The position numbers and the translations under genes were made by a program. This document shows positions 22,347 through 31,403 of a DNA stretch of 35,335 bases, in pieces; position 1 is the stretch's first letter, and every line of letters begins with the position of its first letter. The notes beneath the pieces are model-generated. The model was not told where the DNA came from. It was given only the letters and a program-made list of their open reading frames with translations, and made no database searches. The stretch is from Deltaproteobacteria bacterium (lineage in GTDB: Bacteria; Desulfobacterota; BSN033; WVXP01), in contig JAFDHF010000044.1 of NCBI GenBank assembly GCA_019308905.1, forward strand, positions 1 to 35,335, given 5' to 3'.

Positions 22347-23636
22347 TTGTCCGGATCAAAGATAACCGATATCAGGGCCCGTGAAATAATCGACAGCAAA
22401 GGTATTCCCATGGTCGAGGTTGACGTATTGACCAGCGACGGGTCCTTGGGAAGGGGCTCATCACCGTGCGGTGTCTCCGTGGGAAGCCACGAAGCCGTGG
22501 TTCTACGGGACGGGGATGAACGCTACCAAGGCCTCGGAGTGCAAAAGGCCATCAGAAATGTAAGGGATATCATTTTGCCGGCCTTGCGCGGCGTGGATGT
22601 CAGCAGGCAGCGCGCCATAGACAGCATCATGATTGAACTGGATGGAACGCCAGACAAATCGAGGTTGGGAGCAAACGCCGTTTACAGTGTCTCAATCGCC
22701 GTGGCACGGGCGGCCGCGAGTTCCATGGGCATCCCTTTGTATCGACACCTCAGGGACGCTGAGACCTATACCATGCCCGTGCCCATCTTCAACATGGTAA
22801 ACGGTGGCGTCTACGGTGACCGTCGAATCGACTTCCAGGAGTTTTTGCTCCTGCCCACAGGCGCAGACAGCTATCCGGAGGCCTTGCGCATGGGAGTCGA
22901 GATATTTGGGCGGCTCGAACCCATTATCGTCAAGCATTACGGACGTCGGCGACTGCAAATCGGTAAAGGAGCCGGATGGGCGGCACCGGTTGATGATCCA
23001 GCCCGGATCTTCGAAATTTTGCTGGAAGCGGCCTCCATGGCCGGATATCACGACAAGGTCAAAGTCGGACTTGATTGTGCCGCCAGCCATTTTTACGACC
23101 GGGCTGGAGATTGCTACCGTGTGCTGGAGGATTGTGTAAATCGTGAAGAACTCATCGAGAGGCTGGCCGGGCTGGCCGAAGCCTATCCGGTGTGCCTTAT
23201 CGAGGATCCGCTGCATGAAGATGATTTTGAAGGGCATGCATGGCTTACGGATCGGCTCCCTATCCTGATCGCCGGGGACGACTTGTTTGTGACCAACCTG
23301 GAGCGCCTAAAGAAAGGCATCGCGCTGAAAGCAGCTAACGCCATCGTGATCAAGCCCAACATGGTCGGTACTATCTCCGAGGCTTTGCAGACCGCAACCT
23401 ATGCTGAAACTCACAATTACCGGATCATCCCCGGAGGGCGCAGCGGCGGCTGCGTGGACGATCCAGTACCTGATCTTGCGGTGGCTGCCGGGGCGCGCCT
23501 TGTGAAATTCGGCGCACCGCGGTCGGGAGAAAGAACCAATAAATACAACCGGTTGCTTCAGATTCAGGACGAGCTGGGAAAATCAGCGGTTTTTTCCGCT
23601 TTCACAGGCCTGACCGTGCGAGGGAAAAAAGGATAA
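22347..23636 (+). CDS. Enolase-family paralogue with altered active site
   Basis: This 429-residue protein aligns along its whole length with bacterial enolase (REIIDSKGIPMVEVDV, MPVPIFNMVNGG, IEDPLHEDD, GDDLFVTN, KYNRLLQIQDELG). The three magnesium ligands are kept (D243, E286, D311), as are E165 and the lysines K336 and K387. Three canonical residues are not: NGGEH reads NGGVY (156), the GDEGG acid loop reads GKGAG (206-210), and SHRSGE reads PGGRSGG (362-368). The general acid Glu and both His are thus missing, so ordinary 2-phosphoglycerate dehydration is unlikely. TTG 22347 has GAGG seven bases upstream. It overlaps the next gene by one base (TAATG). Confidence 0.9.
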   Translation: MSGSKITDIRAREIIDSKGIPMVEVDVLTSDGSLGRGSSPCGVSVGSHEAVVLRDGDERYQGLGVQKAIRNVRDIILPALRGVDVSRQRAIDSIMIELDGTPDKSRLGANAVYSVSIAVARAAASSMGIPLYRHLRDAETYTMPVPIFNMVNGGVYGDRRIDFQEFLLLPTGADSYPEALRMGVEIFGRLEPIIVKHYGRRRLQIGKGAGWAAPVDDPARIFEILLEAASMAGYHDKVKVGLDCAASHFYDRAGDCYRVLEDCVNREELIERLAGLAEAYPVCLIEDPLHEDDFEGHAWLTDRLPILIAGDDLFVTNLERLKKGIALKAANAIVIKPNMVGTISEALQTATYAETHNYRIIPGGRSGGCVDDPVPDLAVAAGARLVKFGAPRSGERTNKYNRLLQIQDELGKSAVFSAFTGLTVRGKKG

Positions 23637-25075
23637 TGCCCAAGACAGCCTACAGCGGCGGCCAGCTGAAGTTTCTGAGCACGGTCGATGTGGAAAAAAT
23701 CCATGCCGGCGCGATTCGGATTCTGGACGATGTGGGGGTAAAGGTGACCACGCCGGCGGTTCTGGAAATCTACCGCCGAGGCGGCGCCAAGGTTGATTCC
23801 GGGGAAAATAGAGTGCGCCTCCCGCTTAAGGTGATTGAAAAGGCAATGCAGACAGCACCCACGGAAATTCTGCTGGCCGGACGCGATGAATCCAATGACC
23901 TGCAACTGGCCGGACAAGCCGTGTATGCCGGCACCGGCGGCGCCGAGCTGAAGGTCATTGATCTCAATACCCGCCAGCTGCGTGACAGCACTCTGCAGGA
24001 TGTGGCCGATATCGCCCGGCTGGTGGATGCCCTGGAGCACATTGACTTTTACATCCGCCCGGTGGTGGCTCAGGATGTTCCCCAGGATCTGCTGGATGTC
24101 AACAAATACTATGCCTCCCTGGCCAACACCTCCAAGCATGTAATGGGCAATGTGTATTTTCGGGAGAAAGTGGAGCAGGTCGTGGAAATGGCCGCCCTCA
24201 TCGCCGGCGGGGAACAGGCGCTGAGAAAACGCCCCATCGTTTCGTTTATCACCTCCTGGATGTTGAGCCCGCTCACACTCAATGCCGATGTGACAGACAT
24301 TCTCATTGCAATAGCCAAGCAGCAAATGCCGGTGGCCCTGTCTTCGGTGGCTATCCTGGGCTTGACATCACCGGTGACCATGGCCGCCAACCTTGCCCTG
24401 ACCCATGCAGAGCAGCTGTCGGGTATCGTTTTGTGTCAACTCGTCAACCCGGGCACACCGGTCATTTACGGGGGGTGTCCGGGGGTGGCCGACATGCGGG
24501 ACATGTCATTCATTCCCGGAAGCATTGAACGCCAGATTCTGAATGCGGCCATTACCCAGCTGGCGCAGTATATCAAGGTTCCCAACTATAACCTGGCAGG
24601 GGTGACCGACGCCAAGATTCCCGATATTCAGGCCGGGTATGAGAAGGCTTTCGGCCTGGCCCTGACGGCTCTGGCGGGCTCCAATTACATTCACCACGCC
24701 GCCGGGCGCATCAAAGACGGGGTGGCCTACGAACAGTATGTCATCGACAACGAAATCATCGGAATGGCCAAGCGTGCCGTCAAGGGCATCCGGGTTGATG
24801 AAGATACGCTCGCCATCGACGAGATTGTGGCCGCCGGTCCAGGGGCGAACTTTCTGGCCCGTGAACATACCTTGAGTTTTTTTCAAGGCGAGTTTTTCCA
24901 TCCTCAAATTTCAGACCGCAAGAGCAGGTCCGCATGGGAGGATTCCGGCTGCCTGGACGGCCGTGAACGGGCACGCCTTGAGGCTCAAAGAATATTGAAA
25001 GACCACCGGCCGCTGGGTATACCGCCGGAGGTTGAGGCCCAGATAAGGAAAAGATTTGAGATCATTCTGCGTTAG
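23636..25075 (+). CDS. MttB-superfamily methyltransferase (non-pyrrolysine)
   Basis: This is a 479-residue TIM-barrel protein of the trimethylamine methyltransferase family: FLSTVDVEKIHAGAIRILDDVGVKV at the start, YAGTGGAELKVIDLNTRQLRDSTLQDVAD, and a C-terminal QRILKDHRPLGIPPEVEAQIRKRFE. The frame is uninterrupted, so there is no amber-encoded pyrrolysine; such members (for example MtgB) demethylate glycine betaine and other quaternary or N-methyl compounds, passing methyl to a corrinoid protein. No corrinoid protein or MtrH-like gene is nearby. The ATG overlaps the enolase-like stop, showing tight coupling. The substrate is inferred only from family. Confidence 0.9.
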   Translation: MPKTAYSGGQLKFLSTVDVEKIHAGAIRILDDVGVKVTTPAVLEIYRRGGAKVDSGENRVRLPLKVIEKAMQTAPTEILLAGRDESNDLQLAGQAVYAGTGGAELKVIDLNTRQLRDSTLQDVADIARLVDALEHIDFYIRPVVAQDVPQDLLDVNKYYASLANTSKHVMGNVYFREKVEQVVEMAALIAGGEQALRKRPIVSFITSWMLSPLTLNADVTDILIAIAKQQMPVALSSVAILGLTSPVTMAANLALTHAEQLSGIVLCQLVNPGTPVIYGGCPGVADMRDMSFIPGSIERQILNAAITQLAQYIKVPNYNLAGVTDAKIPDIQAGYEKAFGLALTALAGSNYIHHAAGRIKDGVAYEQYVIDNEIIGMAKRAVKGIRVDEDTLAIDEIVAAGPGANFLAREHTLSFFQGEFFHPQISDRKSRSAWEDSGCLDGRERARLEAQRILKDHRPLGIPPEVEAQIRKRFEIILR

Positions 25076-25095
25076 GGTGCAGGAAAGCCGGGATT

Positions 25096-26463
25096 ATGCC
25101 ATCGATGCCGTCCTCTAGTAATGACGCCAATGCCTCCATCGCCAGCCGCTTTGTCAGTGAGCTGCAGTTCTCAAAACTGCCGGGCAGCGCCGTGCGGATG
25201 GTCAAAAGATGCTTGCTCGACTTTCTGGGTGTGGCTCTGGGCAGCGGGCAGATGCCGTCGGTGGCCAGCGGGTTCGGACTCTTGCAGGCCCTGGGCAACT
25301 CGGAGGATGCCACCATTATCGGCTGCAATCGCCGTGCGCCGATCCTTGGCGCCGTCTGGGCCAACTCCATGCTGGGCAGTGCCATGGATTTCGAAGACGG
25401 GTACTATCCGTCCGTGGGTCATCCCGCCTCGGTTGTTTTCCCGGTGACCCTGGCGGTCGCCGAGCGGGAAGCCAAAACCCCACGGGAATTTCTGACGGCC
25501 AGTATCATCGGCTATGAGGTCTGCGCGCGCTGCGGCATGCTGATGACCCGCAGCTACCGGGAGAAGCCGCGCGGATCCGGCGGATCCAGTGTTTACGGTG
25601 CAGCTGCGGCCGCCGCCCGGCTGCTGGGACTCAATCAAGAACAGATTCAGATGGCGTTGGGTATTGCCGGAGCCTATATGACTGCCGTTCCCGTGTTGAA
25701 GAGCCATGGGGCAGAAGCCATGGTTAAAGGCGGTATCCCCTGGGGGGCGGTTGTGGGGACGGCAGCAGCTTATCTGGCAAGGCAGGGGTTTACGGGGCCG
25801 CCGGCCACCATGCAGGATCCCTTCGAATCGGAATATGAGCCCGCGGCCCGCGCGGTCTTGGAAACCCTCGGGCGGGAGTATGAGATTCTCAACGTCTACT
25901 TTAAACGCTATCCATCTTGCCGCTGGACCCATGCCGCCCTGGATGCCACCTCCATGATTTTGGCTGAAAACAAAATCGATATTGAGCGCATCGCATCGAT
26001 CAAGGTCGACACTTTCAAAGAAGCGACTGCTTTGGATACGCGCCGCCCCGTCAGCCTGGAAGGAGTGCAGTTCAGCATTCCTTTTACAATTGCCCTCTTG
26101 CTGTCTGAAGGCGAATTCGGCGTCAGACAGATGTCACTGGAGTATCTGGGGAATCCGATCGTTCAGGCTCTGGCGGATAGGGTCCAGCTCGATGTGGACC
26201 CCATCCTGGACCGACTTTTTCCCGAGCATCGACCGGCTCGTGTCACCATCACCACAGACCAAGGACTTCGCCTGACCCGTGAAGTTATCGAAGTGCATGG
26301 CGAACCGGGAAGTGATTTTGCCGGACAAGGCGTTAAGAACAAATTCCTGGGGCTGGCATCGGAGCGCCTGGGAAGGGCGGAGGCCGAAAAAGTTTATCAG
26401 ACCGCCTATACTCTGGATTCTTTTTCCACTCTTGACCCTTTGATGGCACTTTTGAAAGGATGA
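25096..26463 (+). CDS. MmgE/PrpD family protein
   Basis: This 455-residue protein of the MmgE/PrpD family has an all-helical first domain (RMVKRCLLDFLGVALGSG; GSAMDFEDGYYPSVGHPASVVFPVTLAVAE) with the conserved D-[FY]-x-D/E-x and GHPA elements, and a second alpha/beta domain (YPSCRWTHAALDA, SIPFTIALLL). Known members are 2-methylcitrate dehydratase, iminodisuccinate epimerase and cis-aconitate decarboxylase, all acting on polycarboxylates. PrpB and PrpC are absent, so a methylcitrate cycle is not supported. It is 20 bp downstream of the MttB-family gene and probably catalyses a dehydration, decarboxylation or epimerisation step in the same pathway. Confidence 0.88.
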   Translation: MPSMPSSSNDANASIASRFVSELQFSKLPGSAVRMVKRCLLDFLGVALGSGQMPSVASGFGLLQALGNSEDATIIGCNRRAPILGAVWANSMLGSAMDFEDGYYPSVGHPASVVFPVTLAVAEREAKTPREFLTASIIGYEVCARCGMLMTRSYREKPRGSGGSSVYGAAAAAARLLGLNQEQIQMALGIAGAYMTAVPVLKSHGAEAMVKGGIPWGAVVGTAAAYLARQGFTGPPATMQDPFESEYEPAARAVLETLGREYEILNVYFKRYPSCRWTHAALDATSMILAENKIDIERIASIKVDTFKEATALDTRRPVSLEGVQFSIPFTIALLLSEGEFGVRQMSLEYLGNPIVQALADRVQLDVDPILDRLFPEHRPARVTITTDQGLRLTREVIEVHGEPGSDFAGQGVKNKFLGLASERLGRAEAEKVYQTAYTLDSFSTLDPLMALLKG

Positions 26464-26581
26464 GCGGGGAAATGCCCGAAGTCAAGCACCGGGATCAACC
26501 AATCTTGATCGGGGCATCTGGTATCGGCAGTTCAAGGCCGGGAACAACAAAACCATAACAAAGAGGAAGGAGGAAGCAACC

Positions 26582-28240
26582 ATGCAAAAGAAGAAAGTTT
26601 TGTTCTCAAAGAAATTGGTTATGGCCCTGGTGATAATGATAATGCTGTCATTTTCTTTCATTCAGGCCCCGGTTGCCGACGGCCAGGTAATGCGCCTGGC
26701 CTGTAAGTACGGCGATTCCAGAAGCCTGGATGCTCACCGCGCCACCGGATCGCAGGACCGGCTGGTGGTGGGGCTGGTGTTCAACGGCCTGCTGCGCTAT
26801 CAACCTGGAAATCTCTCGGCGGATGCCATTGAGCCGGATCTGGCCATTGCCGTGCCGTCACCCAAGATACTGGCCGATGGCCGCCAGCAATGGGTTTTCA
26901 AACTGAGACCGGGGGTGATGACCCATCCCTACGACGGCAACCCCGGGTATGAACTGACCTCCGAAGATGTGGTCTACTCGCTTCGGCGAGCCGCTGATCC
27001 CAAACGTTCGTCTTTTGCCGTGGATTACAGCGGGATGACGTTTGAGGCCGTAGACAAGTATACCGTGCAGGTTACGGTGGATCAGCCGATTTCTGCCTTT
27101 CTATTCCTGCCGAAGTTTGCCAATCGCGGGGGCGGTCTGATTGTCGCCAAAAAGGCCGTGGAGGAAAAAGGCAATGACTGGTTCAAAACCCATCCGGTGG
27201 GAACCGGACCTTTTGTTTTTGAGAGATATATTCCAAGGGAAAAGGTGGTTCTGACCAGAAATGCCAGGTACTTCAGGGGCGCTCCAAAGCTGGCCGGTGT
27301 CGAGTGGTATTATATGCCCAACGTCAGCAGCCGTGAAATGGCCCTTCAAAAGGGCGAGTTGGATGTGATCGAGGGCCCCAAAGAGCAGGCCTGGGGCGAG
27401 AAACTCGCCAAAATGCCGGGAGTCGTAGTGGATTTCATCAACAGCGCTGAAACCATCACCGCGCACTTCAACATGACCGTGAAACCGCTGGACCAACTTA
27501 AGGTCAGGCAGGCCATCTGCTATGCCATCAACCGCAAGGAATTCGTGGCGGTTTATGGCCCCGATGTTTCTTCCGAGATATACTCCGTCGTTCCGGTGGG
27601 GCGCATGATCGCCGGCTTGACAAAACAAGAGGTCGCAAAAGAAAATCTGGTTTACGACTATAACCTTGCTAAAGCCAAGAAGCTGCTGGCTGAGGCCGGC
27701 TACCCCAAGGGATTCAAGCTGGACGTGTTCACCTCGGAAAGTACCACGTACAAAAGAGCTTATGAATTGCTCCAGGCCCAATTGAGAAGAATCGGTATCG
27801 ACGTGAAACTGTCCGTGGTGGATCACTCCACCTTTCATGCCCGGATCCGGCAGAACCTCAACCCCATTGTATTCTATGCCTGTATGCGACCCAACCCCGA
27901 TGTCATTCTGACCCAGTTTTACTCATCAGCCGCCATCGTGGTGACGGGTAAGAAAGCGAAAACGAATTTTTCTCACATCGGCGGGGTGGATGCCGACGGG
28001 GACGGGAAAATAGACAGTGTTGACGATTTGATTGTCAAGGCGCGTCTGGCGTCCGATCCCAACCAACAGGTGGCACTCTGGAAGGAGGCTCAGCTGGAGC
28101 TCCTGCGCAAAGCAGTCTCCTATCCGGTGATTACCGTCGGTTATCTCTTTGCCAGAAGTCCGAAAGTGGAGTGGGGCTATAAGATGGTCATCATTACGGA
28201 CGGACCAAACCCCACCGAGGTTACAACAATCAACAAGTAG
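26582..28240 (+). CDS. Dpp/Opp-type ABC substrate-binding protein
   Basis: This 552-residue periplasmic protein belongs to the SBP_bac_5 family. It has a signal peptide (KKLVMALVIMIMLSFSFIQAPVADG) and then family blocks QDRLVVGLVFNGLLRY, GYELTSEDVVYSLRRAADPKRSS, NDWFKTHPVGTGPFVFERYIPREKVVL and AEAGYPKGFKLDV. Such proteins bind peptides, but also opines, betaine-like compounds and oligosaccharides. Given the upstream enzymes, the ligand is more likely a small catabolic substrate than a peptide; this is inference. ATG 26582 has a strong AGGAAGGAGGAAG site. A small hairpin (26493-26510) lies in the 118-bp gap before it. Confidence 0.92.
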   Translation: MQKKKVLFSKKLVMALVIMIMLSFSFIQAPVADGQVMRLACKYGDSRSLDAHRATGSQDRLVVGLVFNGLLRYQPGNLSADAIEPDLAIAVPSPKILADGRQQWVFKLRPGVMTHPYDGNPGYELTSEDVVYSLRRAADPKRSSFAVDYSGMTFEAVDKYTVQVTVDQPISAFLFLPKFANRGGGLIVAKKAVEEKGNDWFKTHPVGTGPFVFERYIPREKVVLTRNARYFRGAPKLAGVEWYYMPNVSSREMALQKGELDVIEGPKEQAWGEKLAKMPGVVVDFINSAETITAHFNMTVKPLDQLKVRQAICYAINRKEFVAVYGPDVSSEIYSVVPVGRMIAGLTKQEVAKENLVYDYNLAKAKKLLAEAGYPKGFKLDVFTSESTTYKRAYELLQAQLRRIGIDVKLSVVDHSTFHARIRQNLNPIVFYACMRPNPDVILTQFYSSAAIVVTGKKAKTNFSHIGGVDADGDGKIDSVDDLIVKARLASDPNQQVALWKEAQLELLRKAVSYPVITVGYLFARSPKVEWGYKMVIITDGPNPTEVTTINK

Positions 28241-28280
28241 ACAGTAAGACAGTAACAAATTTCAATTGCTCCTTCTACAA

Positions 28281-28324
28281 CCTGCGCGGGCCTTCACCGC
28301 TTCTAGTGGTGACGCCCGCGCAGG
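28281..28324 (+). promoter_or_regulatory. Strong intercistronic hairpin after the binding-protein gene
   Basis: CCTGCGCGGGC (28281-28291) pairs perfectly with GCCCGCGCAGG (28314-28324), and inside it TCACC (28294-28298) pairs with GGTGA (28308-28312). There is no U-run after it. It sits 40 bp past the binding-protein stop and about 195 bp before the permease start, as in transporter operons where a stem-loop protects the upstream mRNA or partly terminates transcription. Confidence 0.7.
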
Positions 28325-28518
28325 AACAAGGAACCGGGCACCTGCAAACCTGAAAGTGATCTTGGCGAACCGGCGATGTTAGCCATCCAGGACTCCGGCG
28401 GCGTTGTCGGCTTTGCTTTTTCAAGCACGTTTTTGGCAGCATAAAAGGAGGTTGAGACCGCGGGTGAATTCCGGTAGGATAATGCCGCTTGGAATCTATT
28501 GGGTGTGAGGGAAATACG

Positions 28519-29460
28519 GTGGTCAAATACTCCATCAGAAGGATCCTGATTTCTATTCCAATCCTGTTCACGGTAGTGACGTTGATCTTTTTTCTGGTAC
28601 GCAGCATGCCGGGTGGGCCGGCGGTAGCCGTTCTGGGCGACTATGCTTCCAAGGAGTCGGTTGCCGCGCTGGAAAAAGAAATGGGGTTGGACATTCCTCT
28701 CTGGGAGCAATACATCAATTTTTTGAAAGATCTGGCCCGCGGCGACCTGGGAAGATCGCTGATTAATGGCATGCCTGTGGCACCCGAGGTGGCGCGGGTG
28801 TTGCCCTACACCCTGCAGTTGACAGTCAGCGCAGCCCTGTTCGGGGTGTTTTTCGGCATACCCCTGGGGGTGTTCACCGCTTTGAGAAGAAACCGGCTGT
28901 TTGATTATATCGGACGCACTTTCTCACTGGCCGGTGTATCCCTGCCGTCTTTTTTTCTCGGGATTCTTCTCATGCTGGTTTTTTCCATCAAGCTGGACCT
29001 TTTCCCCGTGATGGGCGGCGGCGATATCCATGATGTCGAAGATATGCTCCACCACCTATTTCTACCCGCATTGACTCTGGGATTGATGATGACGGCGTAC
29101 ATCACGCGCACCACGCGATCATCGGTGTTGAATGTTCTCAGGCAGGACTATGTCCGCACGGCCAGGGCCAAGGGACTCAGAGAGCGGCTGGTGATCTATG
29201 GTCATACCCTGAGGAATGCACTGCTGCCGGTGGTATCATTCATCGGCGTTTATACCATTGTGCTCATCGGCGGATCCGTGCTGGTGGAGGTCGTCTTTGC
29301 AAGACCCGGCCTGGGGAAAATGATGGTGGGGGCCATCCAGCAGAGGGATTACATGACACTGCAGTCGGTCATGGTCGTGTACGCCGGCTTGGTAGTTGTA
29401 ATCAATTTATTGACCGATCTTTCCTATGGCTTGATTGATCCCCGAATCAGGTATGATTGA
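28519..29460 (+). CDS. Dpp/Opp-type ABC permease, DppB-like
   Basis: This 313-residue inner-membrane permease has the typical DppB start (VVKYSIRRILISIPILFTVVTLIFFLVRSMPGGPA), a periplasmic loop, five further helices and the EAA loop YVRTARAKGLRERLVIYGHTLRNALLPVVSF. GTG 28519 follows GAGGG by seven bases and gives the usual N-terminus; a TTG at 28489 is unlikely. It ends overlapping the next permease gene by one base. Confidence 0.93.
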   Translation: MVKYSIRRILISIPILFTVVTLIFFLVRSMPGGPAVAVLGDYASKESVAALEKEMGLDIPLWEQYINFLKDLARGDLGRSLINGMPVAPEVARVLPYTLQLTVSAALFGVFFGIPLGVFTALRRNRLFDYIGRTFSLAGVSLPSFFLGILLMLVFSIKLDLFPVMGGGDIHDVEDMLHHLFLPALTLGLMMTAYITRTTRSSVLNVLRQDYVRTARAKGLRERLVIYGHTLRNALLPVVSFIGVYTIVLIGGSVLVEVVFARPGLGKMMVGAIQQRDYMTLQSVMVVYAGLVVVINLLTDLSYGLIDPRIRYD

Positions 29461-30299
29461 TGGGCTATCAGCGAAAACTCTGGCGGACGTTCAAAAGCAA
29501 CAAGACCGCCATTGTCGGTGCTGCAATGGCATCAGTTGTGGTCTTGACAGCCGTCTTTGCTTTTGTCATCGCCCCCTATGACCCGATTGACCAGGACGTG
29601 TTTAACCGCTTGAAACCGCCGGATCGATCGCATTTGCTGGGCACCGACGAATACGGCCGCGATGTGTTGTCCCGCGTGATCTGGGGTACGCGGATTTCGT
29701 TAATCGTCGGTCTTTTTTCCGTCCTGCTGGGGATGATCATGGGCACCGCTATGGGAATCGTTGCCGGTTATACGGGGGGCAAGACGGATGTCATCATCAT
29801 GCGCATGGTGGATGTGCTGATGTCATTTCCGACCCTGATTACCGGCATTATGGTGGCGGCCATCCTGGGCTCAGGATTGATCAAACTGATTGTTACCATC
29901 GGCATTATCTTTGCGCCGCGATTCGCGCGCATGGCGTACGGGCCGACGCTGGGGGTCAAAGAAATGGAGTATATCAGTTCGGCCAGGGTCATCGGCTCCG
30001 GTAATTTCAGAATTATCACACATTACATATTGCTAAACATTTTCAGTGAAATATTAGTGGCCGGCACCCTGTGGATGGGTACGGCGATCATGATCGAGGC
30101 CAGCCTTAGCTTTCTGGGCTTGGGCATATCCCCTCCGACCCCCACCTGGGGCAATATGATCAAAAGCGGGATCGACAGCCTGAGCAACGCCCCCTGGCTG
30201 TCCCTGTTTCCAGGCCTGGCCATCCTGATTACCGTCTTGTCCTTTAACATGATCGGTGATGGATTGAGGGATATTGCCGATCCGCAGCTGCGCACGTAA
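29460..30299 (+). CDS. Dpp/Opp-type ABC permease, DppC-like
   Basis: This 279-residue second permease has the characteristic start KLWRTFKSNKTAIVGA, the segment HLLGTDEYGRDVLSRVIWGTRISL found in nearly all DppC/OppC proteins, and the EAA loop EYISSARVIGSGNFRIITHYILLN. The C-terminus ends in NMIGDGLRDIADPQ, also conserved. ATG 29460 overlaps the DppB-like stop (TGATG). It forms the heterodimeric channel with the preceding gene product. Confidence 0.93.
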   Translation: MGYQRKLWRTFKSNKTAIVGAAMASVVVLTAVFAFVIAPYDPIDQDVFNRLKPPDRSHLLGTDEYGRDVLSRVIWGTRISLIVGLFSVLLGMIMGTAMGIVAGYTGGKTDVIIMRMVDVLMSFPTLITGIMVAAILGSGLIKLIVTIGIIFAPRFARMAYGPTLGVKEMEYISSARVIGSGNFRIITHYILLNIFSEILVAGTLWMGTAIMIEASLSFLGLGISPPTPTWGNMIKSGIDSLSNAPWLSLFPGLAILITVLSFNMIGDGLRDIADPQLRT

Positions 30300-30363
30300 A
30301 AGGGGCAATCCGATCGTATTTTCTCGTTGAGCAAGTCGGCCGCGGTGGCAGAGCGAAAAGCTC

Positions 30364-31401
30364 ATGGATCGACAACACACAGTGGAGTATGACGTTCAAG
30401 GCGAAATCGGAAATGATCTTCTGCTGAAGGTCGAGAACCTGCAGACCTCGTTTTTCATGCCCGAAGGCACAATCAAGGCCGTGGACGATGTCTGCTTTCA
30501 CGTGGACCGGGCTGAAACGCTCGGTCTGGTCGGGGAGTCCGGCTGCGGCAAAAGCGCCATCGCTCTATCGATTATGGGGCTCATCGCTTGGCCCCCCGGG
30601 CGCATTGTGGGCGGACGGATTTTCCTGGAGGGCGAAGACCTGGTACAACTGCCGCCGTCGAAGCTCAGGGAGATCCGGGGTAACAAGATCTCCATGATTT
30701 TCCAGGAGCCCATGTCCAGCCTGAATCCCGTCTATACCCTCGGCCGCCAGATAGCCGAAGTTTACATGGAACACCAAGGCGCCTCCAAAAAGCAGGCCCT
30801 TGAACAGGCCAGGGAGATGCTGGACAAACTGGGGATACCGGCTCCTGCCAAGCGGATTCATGAATACCCTCACAACCTGTCCGGCGGCATGCGACAAAGG
30901 GTCATGATTGCTATGGCGCTGGCATGCAACCCGAAACTGATCCTCGCCGATGAACCCACCACTGCCCTGGACGTCACCATTCAGGCCCAGATCCTTGAAT
31001 TGATGGCCGAGCTTCAGGATTCCATGTCGACTTCCATCATCCTGATCACCCACAACCTTGGAGTGGTGGCGGAATATACCCAACGAATCATTATCATGTA
31101 TGCCGGTAAAATCGTGGAGGAAGCACCGGTAGTGACGATCTTTGAGCAGCCGCTGCATCCCTATACGGTGGGCCTGTTAGGTTCAATTCCCCGACTGGGC
31201 GCCAAATCTGCCGGTGGTAAGCAGCGACTGGCGGAAATACCCGGCGTGGTTCCCAGTCTGTACAATCTGCCACAGGGGTGTAATTTTCACCCGCGTTGTT
31301 CCAAAACGAGAGAGATTTGCCGGCAAGCGCCGCCCCCCCTGGTGGAAGTTGAAAGCAAACACAGGGTTGCCTGCTGGGCCGTCACCGAAGGTTGGGAATA
31401 G
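30364..31401 (+). CDS. Dpp/Opp-type ABC ATPase, DppD-like
   Basis: This 345-residue ATPase has Walker [15 protein letters not shown]-loop FQEPMSSLNPVYT, signature LSGGMRQRVMIAMAL, Walker B LILADEPTTALDVTIQ and the switch His in LITHNLG. The oligopeptide-family C-terminal extension carries a cysteine cluster (CNFHPRC, then REIC and ACW) that in some members holds an iron-sulfur cluster. It lies 64 bp after the DppC-like gene and ends just before the second ATPase. Confidence 0.94.
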   Translation: MDRQHTVEYDVQGEIGNDLLLKVENLQTSFFMPEGTIKAVDDVCFHVDRAETLGLVGESGCGKSAIALSIMGLIAWPPGRIVGGRIFLEGEDLVQLPPSKLREIRGNKISMIFQEPMSSLNPVYTLGRQIAEVYMEHQGASKKQALEQAREMLDKLGIPAPAKRIHEYPHNLSGGMRQRVMIAMALACNPKLILADEPTTALDVTIQAQILELMAELQDSMSTSIILITHNLGVVAEYTQRIIIMYAGKIVEEAPVVTIFEQPLHPYTVGLLGSIPRLGAKSAGGKQRLAEIPGVVPSLYNLPQGCNFHPRCSKTREICRQAPPPLVEVESKHRVACWAVTEGWE

Positions 31402-31403
31402 AA

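Noticed and set aside
23636-25075. Pyrrolysine-containing trimethylamine methyltransferase
   Set aside because: The frame runs full length without an internal amber codon, so it belongs to the non-pyrrolysine branch.
17488-26463. Methylcitrate cycle, suggested by a PrpR-type regulator plus a PrpD-family gene
   Set aside because: PrpB and PrpC homologues are absent, and the other enzymes (MR family, glycerate kinase, enolase-like, MttB-like) do not belong to that cycle.
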